Assembly (NCBI GenBank): GCA_963995505.1
Contig: OZ023192.1
Span: forward strand, 6,059,001-6,123,000
Direction of reading: 5' to 3'
Length of the DNA stretch: 64,000 nt
From: Hypericum androsaemum
Lineage: Eukaryota; Streptophyta; Magnoliopsida; Malpighiales; Hypericaceae
Below the pieces are notes generated by a model. That model made no database searches. It saw only the letters and a program-made list of their open reading frames with translations, and was not told where the DNA came from. Shown here one piece after another: positions 20,785 through 33,860 of the stretch. Every line of letters starts with the position of its first letter. Position 1 is the stretch's first letter. A program made the translations under genes and the position numbers.

Positions 20785-22328
20785 GGGCAAATTACTTTCA
20801 AGTCCCTGACCTTTGGTCACCCTCCCCCATGGCCCCTGATTTTTGGAAAATGATTGTCCCGTCCCTAAGTTTTGATGATAATAGACTCTCGAGTCCCTGG
20901 AGTCGGAATATTCTTTTTTCTCCGGTGAACCTCCACATGAAATGACCAAAATGTCCTCCCACTAAAGAAAAAAACCAAAATCAAAACTAAAATAAAAATA
21001 TATATAAAAAGGGCCAGAAACGAAAAGGACGAGAATTACACAAAAGAGCACCAGAAAAACACGAAATTTTTTTTCGCAGGGAACAAAGTAGCCAGAAACC
21101 AAAAGGACTAGAATTACAAAAGAACACTAGAAAAACACAAAGAACACAATTTTTAACAATGGAGAAGAGATTCACCGACAAAGAAGTCCGGCCTGGGAAG
21201 AAAAAAGGCAACGGTGTCGTTTTAATTAGCTTTTCTTAATGAGCCTGGCACGAGGTATATACAAGGCTACCAAGAGAATTTATCTGAAGTGATAGAAAGA
21301 GAGGAGAGAGAAAGTGTTCTCCCAGAGCCAGCGGGCCCGCTGGTGGTCCCAATCGGAGATGGAGGGGCCGAGAGAGTAGGGCTTGGAGGGATCGGGCATA
21401 TCGTCCTCCCCTTCGTTGACGAGGATCTTGCCAATATCGAAGGCCTCGTAGCTGTTGGGGTTAGATTCGGTCGTCGTTTGGGTGGAGAGGATGTAGTGGG
21501 GCTCGACGTGCTTGCGGTGGTGGCAGAACTGGTCCCGTGGACGAGGTTTAGGTACGACGAGCACGAAGCATAATTCCCGTCACAAAAAATGGGCAACACC
21601 AAGCGAAAGAAAAGAGACCCACCACCCCCGCGCCTATCTTGGGTGATTTAGGTACATTGCTCTCTTCCTCCAAAGTCGGCTTGCTACTTGTGCGTTGAGA
21701 GCTTTTTCAGCGTCTCTAAACTGGTCACCAGAATTATACACCGGCAATTTACCAACCCAATTCAAGAACCCAGATTCGGCTTCTTATAATTGATGCATAG
21801 ATTCTGTATTCCCTTGGAAGCTAACATCTAGCGGTTCCTTCTTTTTTTTAGTGTATTAACGATGCTTCGTTAATGCGAGTTTGTTCGAATTTATCGACGA
21901 GCACGAAGGGAGGGTTTTTAATCTGGTTAGGATTTTGGTTTTCTAATTAAGATTTCTAATTCGAATTAGAATTTTTAAAATTAGGATTTTTTAAATTTTG
22001 ATTCTCTTTAATTAGTTTTGATTCTTTTTAATTGGTTTTGATTCTCATTAAAAATGTTTAGATTTGTTTTTTAGTTTTGATTTTGGTTGAAGGTGGGAGG
22101 AAGAAGATGAAGTGGGAGGAAGAAAAAGGAGAAGGAAACAAGGTTTTTTTTGTGGGAGGGCATTTTGGTCATTTCAAGTGGGGATTCACCGGAGAAAAAG
22201 AATATTCCGGCTCCAAGGACCCGAGAGTCTATTATCATCAAAACTTAGGGACGGGATAATCATTTTCCAAAAGTCAGGGACCCTAAGGGAGAGTGACCAA
22301 AGGTCAGGGATTTGAGAGTAATTTGTCC
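20785..22328. mobile_element. Foldback Mutator-like element 2
   Basis: TIRs of about 200-250 bases start GGGCAAATTACTTTC at 20785 and end with the complement (...AATTTGTCC) at 22328. The inner parts share AGACTCTCGAGTCCC and CTCCGGTGAA words. Flanks are GAAAAATTA (20776-20784) and AAAAAATTA (22329-22337), a 9-bp target duplication with one mismatch, which is the Mutator hallmark. No transposase. The interior includes a captured-looking exon at 21280-21573. Confidence 0.85.
21265..21573 (-). pseudogene. Possible captured gene exon in element 2
   Basis: GC-rich block inside an otherwise AT-rich transposon. The minus strand is open over 94 codons (VPKPRPRDQF; HVEPHYILST; GKILVNEGEDDMPDP; SISDWDHQRARWLWEN). 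Its composition and acidic, Trp-rich wording look like real plant coding sequence, but I do not recognise the family. It has no obvious start in context and ends where the AT-rich sequence resumes. The plus strand is also open, a side effect of the GC content. Confidence 0.4.
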
Positions 22329-22337
22329 AAAAAATTA

Positions 22338-22695
22338 TCATAGTTTCTTTATTTTTTATCCATAATTCGATGAATTATTCCACAAATCAAATTGTCGAAT
22401 CGAATTCTCAATTTGTCAAATTGACAAATTCGTCAAATCTTGAATCGTATTGAATTCGTCTCCAGACGAATCAATTCAAATCGAATTTTGACAAATCAAA
22501 TCAATTCATGAATAGAATTTTAACAAGGGTCGGATCTAGTGTCGCCACCCTCATATTAACATAAAACAGGATTTACAAACAGGCCCTGTGCGGCAGCCAA
22601 GACAAATGATCGCCGGCGGTGAAACACGTCACACTTCCAAACCATCAAGCTGCAGGGATAATCACGCAACAAAAGTATACCTTTAATAAAAATAA
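22338..22695. other. Spacer between foldback elements 2 and 3
   Basis: AT-rich AATTCGTC/ATTGAATTCG words in the first half, then unassigned sequence. No gene seen. Confidence 0.4.
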
Positions 22696-24135
22696 GGATA
22701 AATTATCCTCACATCCCCGTACTTTGGTCACCCTCCCCCTAGGGTCCCTAGATTTTGGAAAATGATTGTCCAGTCCCTAAGTTTTGATGATAATAGACTC
22801 TCTAGTCCCTGGAAATGACCAAAATATCCCTCCCACTTAAAAATAAAAAAATCCTCTCCTTCTACCTTCACCTTCTTCTTCCTCCCAACTTTTAACCAAA
22901 ACTAAAACTCAAAACTAAACTTTAGAATCAAAATTTAAATAACCCTAATTTTATAAACTCCAATTTCAATTAACACCAACTAATCCAATCCCTTCAATTC
23001 TAATTAACAATAACTAATCGATTCAAGTCCAATACCATCTTCTTCCTTGCGTCTTCTTCCTGGACCGAGGACGATGACTCGCAGACCTCCCCGGCTTCCT
23101 CGCTCATCCCAGAAACTAATCCCAGAGAGCAGAGAGAGCGGAGCAACGAATGATCATCATACGAGGGTGAGGCATAGCTGCTGCCGAGCCTGCTGCGTCT
23201 CGTGGGCACAGAGCTTGGCGTCCTCGAGCTTGGCCCACTTGCGCTCGTCGTTGGCAGCCCGGATAGCCTCCCGGCAGGCCTAGTCGTAGCGCTGCTTGTC
23301 GAGGCGCATCTGGTCCACCTCCTCGATGTAACCCCTTTCTGGCCTCCCTGAAGGTGGGCCAACTGTGAAGCCGCCTCCCTTGGGTTCCTTGGCGGGTCCC
23401 AACTCCCCACGAACGAGGCGTGCCAGGAGAAGCGGCGGGCCGCGAAGTCAGTGGACCCTCGCGGAGAAGAAGCGATGGGCCACGAAGTCGTTGAGGAGCT
23501 TGTCGTCTTCGTCTACCATGGCTCGCTGCGGCTCACCGTCGCCTGCCGATTGTTGAGGAGCTCACCGTTGCCTGTCACAGTGCGCAAGTCCAACGTCTTT
23601 TCGCGGTGGTCGCAGGGGATGTCGTCCACCACCACGGCCGTGAAACTCACCAATGCGGAGATATACTCGTTGCAGTCGTCGAGGAACCCGACGCTGCGTG
23701 GATCCAGCTTCAACCATAATGACAAAGAACCTGGCCGACAGTGGAGGATTTAAATTGGGGGAAAATTGAATTTTTAGGATTGGTCTGGGTCGATTAATTG
23801 AATTCTTGGATAATTAATTTTGTCTGTTCTTAGTTTTTTTTCATTTCTGCTTGCCTCCTTAAGTTTGGATGTTAATTGGTTTTGATTTTAAGTTTTGGTT
23901 TTGGTTTGAGATGCGAGGAAGAAGATAAGTGGGAAGGAAGAAGGTTTTTTTTTAAGTGGGAGGGGTATTTTGGTCATTTCAAGTAGGGGTTTGCCGGAGA
24001 ATATGGAATATTCTGGCTCCAGGGACCCGATAGTCTATTATCATCAAAACTTAGAGACGAGATAATCTTTTTCCAAAAATCAGGGACCCTAGGGAGAGGG
24101 TGACCAAAGGCCAAAGACGTGAGAGTAATTTGCCC
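22696..24135. mobile_element. Foldback Mutator-like element 3
   Basis: The left TIR starts GGATAAATTATCC at 22696; the right TIR ends AATTTGCCC at 24135. The TIRs share CCCTAAGTTTTGATGATAAT and its complement. Flanking TAAAAATAA (22687-22695) and TAAAAACAA (24136-24144) form a 9-bp target duplication with one mismatch. The interior holds GC-rich captured sequence (about 23040-23740). The right half of this element is part of the 1.65-kb triplication. Confidence 0.85.
23040..23515 (-). pseudogene. Captured gene fragment in element 3
   Basis: GC-rich minus-strand sequence. Parts that read like plant coding are [18 protein letters not shown] at about 23520-23465 and, in another frame, EEVDQMRLDKQRYD then a stop then ACREAIRAANDERKWAKLED at about 23330-23220. 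Frames must be switched and at least two stops crossed, so it is broken. The helical, charged wording is clear but I do not recognise the family. It is likely host sequence picked up by the transposon. Confidence 0.5.
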
Positions 24136-24611
24136 TAAAAACAATGGGAAGATGGAAGAGGGTAACACCATTGTTGTTGGCGACCAAGAGAATAATGGCA
24201 ATAAAAGGGGGAACTCGAAGGTTAGCCCGAATTATGGATCACAAAGTTGGAATCGTGACAAGGTCCAAAGGGTGAGCAATAATGATGATAATGAATAGGG
24301 GAGTTTTATTGTTTGTATTTGAGGTTAGGTTAATTAATTAGTTTTAAGAGTTATACAAGAACGGTGACAATGTGTTTGTTTTGATGGAGATAAGAGTGTA
24401 AATGTTATACTAAGGAAGTGTATTTTGGTAACTTCAAGTTAGGCAGAAATGTTGAAGTATATTTTTAGGTATGACATGAAGATGGCATTAATAATCCGAC
24501 CAATTCTACTAGAAAATTGTTAGAGTACTGACTATAGATAAGTGATCATGAGTTAAAATTTTATTAAAGATTAAAAATTTTAACTTTTTCCAATTTTTTC
24601 AAATTATCTAT

Positions 24612-24648
<37 letters not shown>

Positions 24649-26265
24649 GGTGAATTTGGTGAGTGCTGAGCTGAGCACTCAATCTTGATTCAAAATACAA
24701 AAATTAGCAGATTGTTCTAGCGTATCCTCCCCAAGGAGGGAATACAACTTTCCGGAGGGAGCACATGAATCCCTACCGGGTACTCGAGAGTCAAGTTCGA
24801 TAGCATATAATATATTTGAATACTGTCAAAACATATTTTGGAGATGAATTTTTGAGTTTTATTTTAAGAAATGTATTTCAAATGTTGGTTAGAAAATATA
24901 AATTTATTGAAAAATCCCAATTAATTAGTTGGATCATACTATTCATTTATTTCCAATTACAACTTATACATGGATTGTATAAGTTCATTTACGAATCATT
25001 TTATTTAAAACATAGTTGTAAACGAAATGAATTTAATACCTACGGCTTCAATTCGAGGCGGGGTAGGAAAAGAAAACTATTTCATAGCCACCCGACACCC
25101 AACTCAATCACTCATCCTTTTAAAGAAAATAAAAACTCAAATCCCAAAAAATAAAAAGAAAAGAAAACTACCATGGCTCGCTGCGGCTCACCGTCGCCTG
25201 CCGATTGTTGAGGAGCTCACCGTTGCCTGTCACAGTGCGCAAGTCCAACGTCTTTTCGCGGTGGTCGCAGGGGATGTCGTCCACCACCACGGCCGTGAAA
25301 CTCACCAATGCGGAGATATACTCGTTGCAGTCGTCGAGGAACCCGACGCTGCGTGGATCCAGCTTCAACCATAATGACAAAGAACCTGGCCGACAGTGGA
25401 GGATTTAAATTGGGGGAAAATTGAATTTTTAGGATTGGTCTGGGTCGATTAATTGAATTCTTGGATAATTAATTTTGTCTGTTCTTAGTTTTTTTTCATT
25501 TCTGCTTGCCTCCTTAAATTTGGATGTTAATTGGTTTTGATTTTAAGTTTTGGTTTTGGTTTGAGATGCGAGGAAGAAGATAAGTGGGAAGGAAGAAGGT
25601 TTTTTTTAAGTGGGAGGGGTATTTTGGTCATTTCAAGTAGGAGTTTGCCGGAGAATATGGAATATTCTGGCTCCAGGGACCCGATAGTCTATTATCATCA
25701 AAACTTAGAGACGAGATAATCTTTTTCCAAAAATCAGGGCCCCTAGGGAGAGGGTGACCAAAGACCAAAGACGTGAGAGTAATTTGCCCTAAAAACAATG
25801 GGAAGATGGAAGAGGGTAACACCATTGTTGTTGGCGACCAAGAGAATAATGGCAATAAAAGGGGGAACTCGAAGGTTAGCCCGAATTATGGATCACAAAG
25901 TTGGAATCGTGACAAGGTCCAAAGGGTGAGCAATAATGATGATAATGAATAGGGGAGTTTTATTGTTTGTATTTGAGGTTAGGTTAATTAATTAGTTTTA
26001 AGAGTTATACAAGAACGGTGACAATGTGTTTGTTTTGATGGAGATAAGAGTGTAAATGTTATACTAAGGAAGTGTATTTTGGTAACTTCAAGTTAGGCAG
26101 AAATGTTGAAGTATATTTTTAGGTATGACATGAAGATGGCATTAATAATCCGACCAATTCTACTAGAAAATTGTTAGAGTACTGACTATAGATAAGTGAT
26201 CATGAGTTAAAATTTTATTAAAGATTAAAAATTTTAACTTTTTCTAATTTTTTCAAATTATCTAT

Positions 26266-26336
<71 letters not shown>

Positions 26337-28498
26337 GGTGAATTTGGTGAGTGCTGAGCTGAGCACTCAATCTTGATTCAAAATACAAAAATTAGCAGAT
26401 TGTTCTAGCGTATCCTCCCCAAGGAGGGAATACAACTTTCCGGAGGGAGCACATGAATCCCTACCGGGTACTCGAGAGTCAAGTTCGATAGCATATAATA
26501 TATTTGAATACTGTCAAAACATATTGTGGAGATGAATTTTTGAGTTTTATTTTAAGAAATGTATTTCAAATGTTGGTTAGAAAATATAAATTTATTGAAA
26601 AATCCCAATTAATTAGTTGGATCATACTATTCATTTATTTCCAATTACAACTTATACATGGATTGTATAAGTTCATTTACGAATCATTTTATTTAAAACA
26701 TAGTTATAAACGAAATGAATTTAATACCTACGGCTTCAATTCGAGGCGGGGTAGGAAAAGAAAACTATTTCATAGCCACCCGACACCCAACTCAATCACT
26801 CATCCTTTTAAAGAAAATAAAAACTCAAATCCCAAAAAATAAAAAGAAAAGAAAACTACCATGGCTCGCTGCAGCTCACCGTCGCCTGCCGATTGTTGAG
26901 GAGCTCACCGTTGCCTGTCACAGTGCGCAAGTCCAACGTCTTTTCGCGGTGGTCGCAGGGGATGTCGTCCACCACCACGGCCGTGAAACTCACCAATGCG
27001 GAGATATACTCGTTGCAGTCGTCGAGGAACCCGACGCTGCGTGGATCCAGCTTCAACCATAATGACAAAGAACCTGGCCGACAGTGGAGGATTTAAATTG
27101 GGGGAAAATTGAATTTTTAGGATTGGTCTGGGTCGATTAATTGAATTCTTGGATAATTAATTTTGTCTGTTCTTAGTTTTTTTTCATTTCTGCTTGCCTC
27201 CTTAAATTTGGATGTTAATTGGTTTTGATTTTAAGTTTTGGTTTTGGTTTGAGATGCGAGGAAGAAGATAAGTGGGAAGGAAGAAGGTTTTTTTTAAGTG
27301 GGAGGGGTATTTTGGTCATTTCAAGTAGGAGTTTGCCGGAGAATATGGAATATTCTGGCTCCAGGGACCCGATAGTCTATTATCATCAAAACTTAGAGAC
27401 GAGATAATCTTTTTCCAAAAATCAGGGACCCTAGGGAGAGGGTGACCAAAGGCCAAAGACGTGAGAGTAATTTGCCCTAAAAACAATGGGAAGATGGAAG
27501 AGGGTAACACCATTGTTGTTGGCGACCAAGAGAATAATGGCAATAAAAGGGGGAACTCGAAGGTTAGCCCGAATTATGGATCACAAAGTTGGAATCGTGA
27601 CAAGGTCCAAAGGGTGAGCAATAATGATGATAATGAATAGGGGAGTTTTATTGTTTGTATTTGAGGTTAGGTTAATTAATTAGTTTTAAGAGTTATACAA
27701 GAACGGTGACAATGTGTTTGTTTTGATGGAGATAAGAGTGTAAATGTTATACTAAGGAAGTGTATTTTGGTAACTTCAAGTTAGGCAGAAATGTTGAAGT
27801 ATATTTTTAGGTATGACATGAAGATGGCATTAATAATCCGACCAATTCTACTAGAAAATTGTTAGAGTACTGACTATAGATAAGTGATCATGAGTTAAAA
27901 TTTTATTAAAGATTAAAAATTTTAACTTTTTCCAATTTTTTTCAAATTATCTATGGTATATATATATATATATATATATATTTTGGGTGAATTTGGTGAG
28001 TGCTGAGCTGAGCACTCAATCTTGATTCAAAATACAAAAATTAGCAGATTGTTCTAGCGTATCCTCCCCAAGGAGGGAATACAACTTTCCGGAGGGAGCA
28101 CATGAATCCCTACCGGGTACTCGAGAGTCAAGTTCGATAGCATATAATATATTTGAATACTGTCAAAACATATTGTGGAGATGAATTTTTGAGTTTTATT
28201 TTAAGAAATGTATTTCAAATGTTGGTTAGAAAATATAAATTTATTGAAAAATCCCAATTAATTAGTTGGATCATACTATTCATTTATTTCCAATTACAAC
28301 TTGTACATGGATTGTATAAGTTCATTTACGAATCATTTTATTTAAAACATAGTTGTAAACGAAATGAATTTAATACCTACGGCTTCAATTCGAGGCGGGG
28401 TAGGAAAAGAAAACTATTTCATAGCCACCCGACACCCAACTCAATCACTCATCCTTTTAAAGAAAATAAAAACTCAAATCCCAAAAAATAAAAAGAAA
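23513..28498. repeat. Direct triplication of a 1.65-kb unit
   Basis: Units at 23513-25167, 25168-26855 and 26856-28498 each begin CTACCATGGCTCGCTGC. They are nearly identical; most of the length difference lies in a (TA)n run (24614-24644, 26268-26332 and 27957-27981: 31, 65 and 25 bases). Each unit has the right half of foldback element 3, its target flank, a GAGTGCT...AGCACTC inverted pair and AT-rich sequence ending ATAAAAAGAAA. The open frames repeated in each unit (for example 24816-25154) show no recognisable family. Confidence 0.95.
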
Positions 28499-28550
28499 GG
28501 AAAGATAATAAATCCCTAAATCCTCGAAATTGGGAAAACTGAAACGCACG

Positions 28551-31500
28551 ATGAGCGCCGCGACCAGCGACGGCGGCCACCACGGAGATGGCGACCCAAG
28601 CCTCTACTTCCTGGCACGGGGCCCGCGGAGACTGATGAGTTGGAGGAGCCCACGGAGCTCAACACGGCCGGAGGGTTCCTGCCCGTCTCCCTAGACAAGC
28701 TGTTGGTGAAGTTAACCAACGTCAACCTCCACGACGTCGGGGTGGTCCAGGCCAACTGCCCGGCCCCCATGAAACGGCTCGTTTACTACTTCGAGATGTT
28801 CGGTCGCCATTGGTTTCACCGGGGAGACCTTCAGGCAGCCCTGGTGCGTGTAGTAAACCTATCCCTACAAAGTTGCCTTCGTTCTTTTCTTGGACATTAA
28901 TTTGCTATTCGGATTAGGGTTAATGTAGTAGAACTTGAGATATCTTAAAGGTGCTTAATTTGTCAATTTGGTCCAAGAATGCCTGTTTGGTTGATGTGAT
29001 GTGATGTGGATGAACGATGGGGAAAGAATGCTTGATTTTGTTCATTGGGTTGGCATTCTAGGTTTGAACTGTGTTGATTGGGTGTTGGATACTGATTTGG
29101 GCCAATGAGGATTTTGCAACAGAGGTGGAAATTAATCTTTCCGCCATGTCCAGGTTTAACTTGTCACTTAGTATAAATGTATCTTTTGCCATGCGAGATT
29201 CATAATCATCTTCTGGGAATATGGGGTGAGGTTTTTAGAACTTGTTTAGTGTATGTCAATGGCACTCATACATGTTTGCTTTCTGGTATATGTTTATGTG
29301 CTCTTATGTAGGTGTAGTTAGTAGTCTATGTTATAGCTTTAGTTCTTGTTCTTAAAAATGTAACCCTTTGGTAGTTTGGTTGAAGGAGTTTTCCTGTTAT
29401 ATGCCTGGGGATTAGATTTTCTAATAAAAGGACATACACCTGTTTGTTACCGCCAGTAAAGTACTGGTTATAGAATGTGGTCTCCCAATAGATGCGCCAT
29501 AGCTTCCATAGACTTTTGTCCATGATCAGCTAAGGGCAGAACAGTGAACTACAACAAGTGGCAGTGAAATCAATTCGAAAGATGAGAACACTGAATTGAC
29601 CGTTAAGTCTGTATATTTCAGAATTAGGAAAAAAGAATTGGACCACATCATGCTTGTTGTTATATGTGCGGGATTTCTGTTTGTAATGCCTTGTTATAAG
29701 CTGGTATGCTTCAACTTCTGCTTACTTTTCACTCATTCCGACAGTTGGGAAGTGAACAGCTTTGGATACCACGGGGATGATGGATATCTTTATCGTGGAC
29801 AAGGAAAGGGAGAGCAGTTTTTGGCCCAACATTTTCAACAAATGATACTGCTTGAGCTGGTATTAACTATGCTTCACAGGAATTCTTTTTCACGTAAGAG
29901 AGTCTCCACTTGGGCCAATCATGTCAATGGAATGACATTAGACAAGCTTTTGTAGGGACACTCTGCCCTACTTTTCGGTTTTTTTTCTGTTCAATTCATA
30001 ATCTTTAATCTGGCATACTTATTTCCACATGATGCCAGGAAAAATGGAGCCATCATTGGGTCAGTATGTAAGGATGTCAGGGGCCATCTAGTCCCTCTGT
30101 TGCAGTTCACAGCCAGAATGAGGAGTATGCTATTCCTCTTTCAAGGATGAAGTTTATGTTTTTTTTTAAAATTTTAATGCCCAAGTTCTTAAGGAGGAAA
30201 AAAACTCTCAGAAATGTTTGTATGCTTGAGATTTTCTCCAACGTCTATATACCATGTCTAAATTCTCCTTGATCTTGTTCTGCTTTCTGTCTGATAGTTG
30301 TTCGTTTTTCTATGAAGATTAAGTTACATTTTGATGTTTCTTACTCTTTCCCCTGGTTTAAAAATGTCTCTTGAAAAAGTTTAGAATTGTCCCAGATGCT
30401 ATGAAATCGACTTACTTTACTGATGGAAGTTGCAACGCTTGGTGTAATGATAGAACTTATTTCGGAGGGCTAAGAATATATCATTGAACATGGAAACATA
30501 GGCTGAGTAGAATCCATTAATCCCTAAAAAAGGCTTGCCATATCATTGGGTTTTTATGTAAAACTTTTTGCAAGCTTGCACAGTTGCTATTGTTGATCTG
30601 TAACGCGGATAGGAAAATGTCAGCTCATCTGGAGATCAAGCAAGGAACTTCCATGTCATTAAATGCCTCTTTTTCCATGTTGAGAAATGGTAGTATTTAA
30701 GTTGTTGGAAGATTTGTTAAATTTCAAATTCTTTTCCAACTTCAAAAAACTTAACTTGCTGGGTTTGATGTGATGGGATGTTTCAGTTTTGTTCATCATA
30801 GATGTGGTAACTTGTACTTTTCTCTTATTGGTTTGCTGAAGTACTGACTCGTTTTCCCCCTTTTAACTTTGCATTCATTTTCTGTTTGTTCCATTGTCAT
30901 GAACCTTTCCGTCCAGTATTGGTTTATCTGAATTAGCTATTGATGGATTGGCAGTTATCTTGTCATATTAGTAATTCTGATTTTCTATCCATGCTTCATT
31001 TGCATGTACGGCAGTGTTGAAGTCAACTTTGGGCAGAGGCCATTTGCTTTTGATCTCAGGGTACTCTCTCTATCTCTATCTCTATCTCTTGTTCTGTGTA
31101 TGTGTTTGTCTGCGCCCTAGCTCTTCTGCACGAGCTTTTGTGTGTGTAGGAAAGTATTGGTGTGTGTAGGGAAAAGGTTCACGAATATGTAGAAATATGT
31201 AGCTTGCATACATTTATCTTCTTTGATTCTTTTTCTCAATTATTGCACAGGAATATGAAACCCACGAGAGGATGAAGCAACATAGAACAATTGAGAAAGA
31301 ATCTTTACCACCAAATGTGAGCTATAGGCAAGTGCTCATTCTTTTTTAAAATCTCTGCAATGATTTCCCTTGTGGTTTATTGTTCTTCAAAAGTTTTAAT
31401 CAACTGTATTAGAAGCTGATGTTTAACATCAGTTCCTTCTTGTTGTTTGTTCCATCTCATGTAGAAAAAAAATTGTTGATGTCCGAAATAATGTTTTGGG

Positions 31501-33169
31501 GCCAGATTAGGTCATCTTTCTCTACTATTGTTTAGTTTACTTGGTGCAGTTTGTTCTTCTTTGGAGCAAAGGTTGACGGAAGTTTGAAGAATGAACTACA
31601 TAGGAACTTGTACTGTGCTTTATGTGATATGCAGAATTTCAAATTTTCAATCCGGCTTCAGCATCATGGTTTAACTGCTCCTTTTGTTGTGTAGTTCTCA
31701 AGTGAGAGTTGTTTTGCCTTTCATGTTCTGAACAGGCTTGTTCGCTCTTATCTACTACATTATGGCTGTGAAGAGACTCTCGATGCATTTGACATGGCTG
31801 GTAAAAGTACCGAGTCCTCCTATTTTTGTAGCTCAGGAAGATGGGTCTGCTGAGCAGGATATTCTGTATGCTTTGAGCCACAGGAAAACTCTTAACAGGT
31901 AAGAAGTTTCTAATGTGTTTCTGGAGGAATTATGATTTGGTTAAAACCCTGAGCTTTACTATTTTATATACAAAACCTTAAAACATTTGATTTTTCCTCT
32001 TTAGTTAAGCATCATGTGCTAGATCTCATAAAGCCTGGAATCTACTAACTTTTTCTCCCAATTAATGAAGCTGATCAGGAATGGTGAGATTGACATTGCT
32101 CTCAGTAAGCTTCATGATTGGTATCCCCAGATTGTACAGGTGAACATACTTGAATTTGCTGCTATTCCTTTCTCTTCATGTTTCTTCAGTTAAGTGTATC
32201 AGATTTAGGGAATATGATTAAAGAATGCCAGAGGTCGGTACTTGAGAACGGTCATCTGGTGAACAGTTGTCTTCACGAAGATGAACTTTTATTTTTGTCA
32301 TTTTTCTATTTGAAATACGTCATACTCAGCCAAAGTTGGCTCTTGGATTGTTGAATCTTGTTTCACAGATCAAATATTATTATGATAGGAAAGTAAAAAA
32401 AACATTATTCTTGTTATGGTGGTTCTTGTTATTTTTGTTATTAACATTATTATTGTTGTTATTATTATTATGGTTTCACAAAGTAAACGGATAAAAAAAA
32501 TTATTTCTACTTGGTTAAACCGTTAAATATATGGTGGTATGATTTGTTCTTTGAAATTTGATGCTAATCTAGTCACTTCTTTAGAAATGAGTGGGATCTC
32601 AATTTTCTTCAAAAATTCTTGAGGTTCCTGAATAAACTTCTTATCTGTTTGTTAAGCAATTATAGGAATGCTTCTTCCTTGATCCCTGTGCGGAGTTGCC
32701 GGAGTTTGATAAAATCATTTCAGAAAAGAAACATGGCTTTGTTTTAGAGATGACCTATTGTTTACTGCCTGCAGGATGAAAAATCAGGGACATGCTTTCT
32801 GCTTCACTGTCAAAAGTTCATAGAATTGGTTCGGGTATGGAAACTTTCCCCTGAGACATGTTAGACACACATTCAAAGAGTGCTTTTTTACATGTCATGT
32901 TCAGTTGTTATCTTTCTTCCGAAACACATCGCTTCACTTGTTTTTGTATGCTCTCTACTACTCAATACACATTGCTTCTTGTACTTGTTATCTTTCTTCC
33001 GAATGTTACATAAGATATTCTGGAGAAATTTCTTGTTGCTGTTAGAAGCTACTGTCTTAATGTTTGCTTGTAATTGTTGTAGATTGGAGAACTGGAAGAA
33101 GCTGTAAAATATGGAGGGATTGAACTTGCAAGATTCTTTGAGTTGCCTGAGTTCAGTGATCTAGTCCAG
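28551..33169 (+). pseudogene. RanBPM: RanBPM (SPRY-LisH-CTLH) homologue, broken and 3'-truncated
   Basis: RanBPM proteins are scaffolds of the CTLH/GID ubiquitin-ligase complex. Exons in order: 28551-28841 (ATG; ELNTAGGFLPVSLDKL; FTGETFRQP), about 29746-29915 (WEVNSFGYHGDDGYLYRGQG), 30038-30125 (KNGAIIGSVCKDVRGH), 31016-31062 (VEVNFGQRPFAFDLR), 31251-31328 (EYETHERMKQHRTIEKESLP), 31737-31900 (LVRSYLLHYGCEETLDAFDM), 32072-32140 (NGEIDIALSKLHDWYPQIVQ), 32775-32835 (GTCFLLHCQKFIELV) and 33083-33169 (IGELEEAVKYGGIELARFF). SPRY, LisH and most of CTLH are thus present with introns. Damage: frameshift in exon 1, deletion of the loop after YYFEMF, two extra bases in GEQF near 29820, a stop near 29857 and a frameshift near 31808. 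The last exons, after SDLVQ, are absent. Confidence 0.9.
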
Positions 33170-33649
33170 GTACTTCCCTGTTCTACAGCTAATCTGCTAC
33201 TTTAATGAACTATGAATCTATGTTAATCATGTCTACTAAAGGACCAAGTAATCTAGTCCAGCTTTCCTTGATTATAAAGGCCTTAGTGCTCACTTAATTC
33301 TTTTTGAACAAAAATTCTGAAAGGAAAAGGTAGCAGAAAATTGATTTGCCTTAATTCATGGGAATATGCTGATTGGGGCAATATGTTTCCTATGTCCAAA
33401 CTAGTTTGCTGGAGGTGGACGTATCCCAGTTAGTTAAATCCAATTTCTTCTAATGGGCACAACTATTAGATAGACCAATGCAAAACAATAAGATTACAAA
33501 TTTCAGTGACCTTAACCTAAAAAATCAAATGGAAAATCTTCCAAATAACACATATAAATCCTCAACTCGTCTTTTTTGTGTACTCAAAGAGTCAGAGTGG
33601 CTGCGTCTGTCTTTGCGTTGGCAGAGAAGTAAAAGACGTGTAGGCTGAA
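33170..33649. other. Junction between RanBPM and PheRS fragments
   Basis: Begins as a RanBPM intron (GTACTTCC) and ends in the 5' flank of the PheRS-like exon. The breakpoint cannot be placed by eye. Confidence 0.4.
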
Positions 33650-33860
33650 ATGGCCACTCCGCTCGACCACAGCAGCTCCACACCCACAATCTTCTTCTCG
33701 AGGGCATCATCCCTTCTTCTCCATTCAAGGACTAACTTTAATGGGTTCAACAATTTCACCTTCCACTTGCCTTTCTCCTCCTCTGCACGCGTGAAGAACT
33801 GGAGAGGACCCGTTGCGGCTTTACTTCTCGAGCTTGGTGGGGTCAAGTTTGCTAATGACG
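33650..33860 (+). pseudogene. First exon of organellar phenylalanyl-tRNA synthetase-like gene
   Basis: ATG at 33650 opens about 70 codons with a Ser/Phe-rich transit-peptide-like start (TIFFSRASSLLLHSRTNF) followed by LLELGGVKFAND and a GT donor at 33861. Plant chloroplast/mitochondrial PheRS proteins share the TIFSRAS start and an LGGVKIA-type segment just after the transit peptide. The catalytic domain should follow in later exons, but none is found downstream; alpha-tubulin sequence begins within 430 bases. The identification rests on a short, weakly conserved region. Confidence 0.5.

Noticed and set aside
21289..21573. Plus-strand 94-codon frame opposite the captured exon in element 2.
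   Set aside because: It mirrors the GC-rich minus-strand frame, whose wording is more protein-like.
24816..25154. 112-codon open frame repeated in all three units of the triplication (also 26504-26842 and 28153-28491).
   Set aside because: Its preservation is explained by the near-identity of the units. It begins without an ATG, is AT-driven and resembles no family I know.
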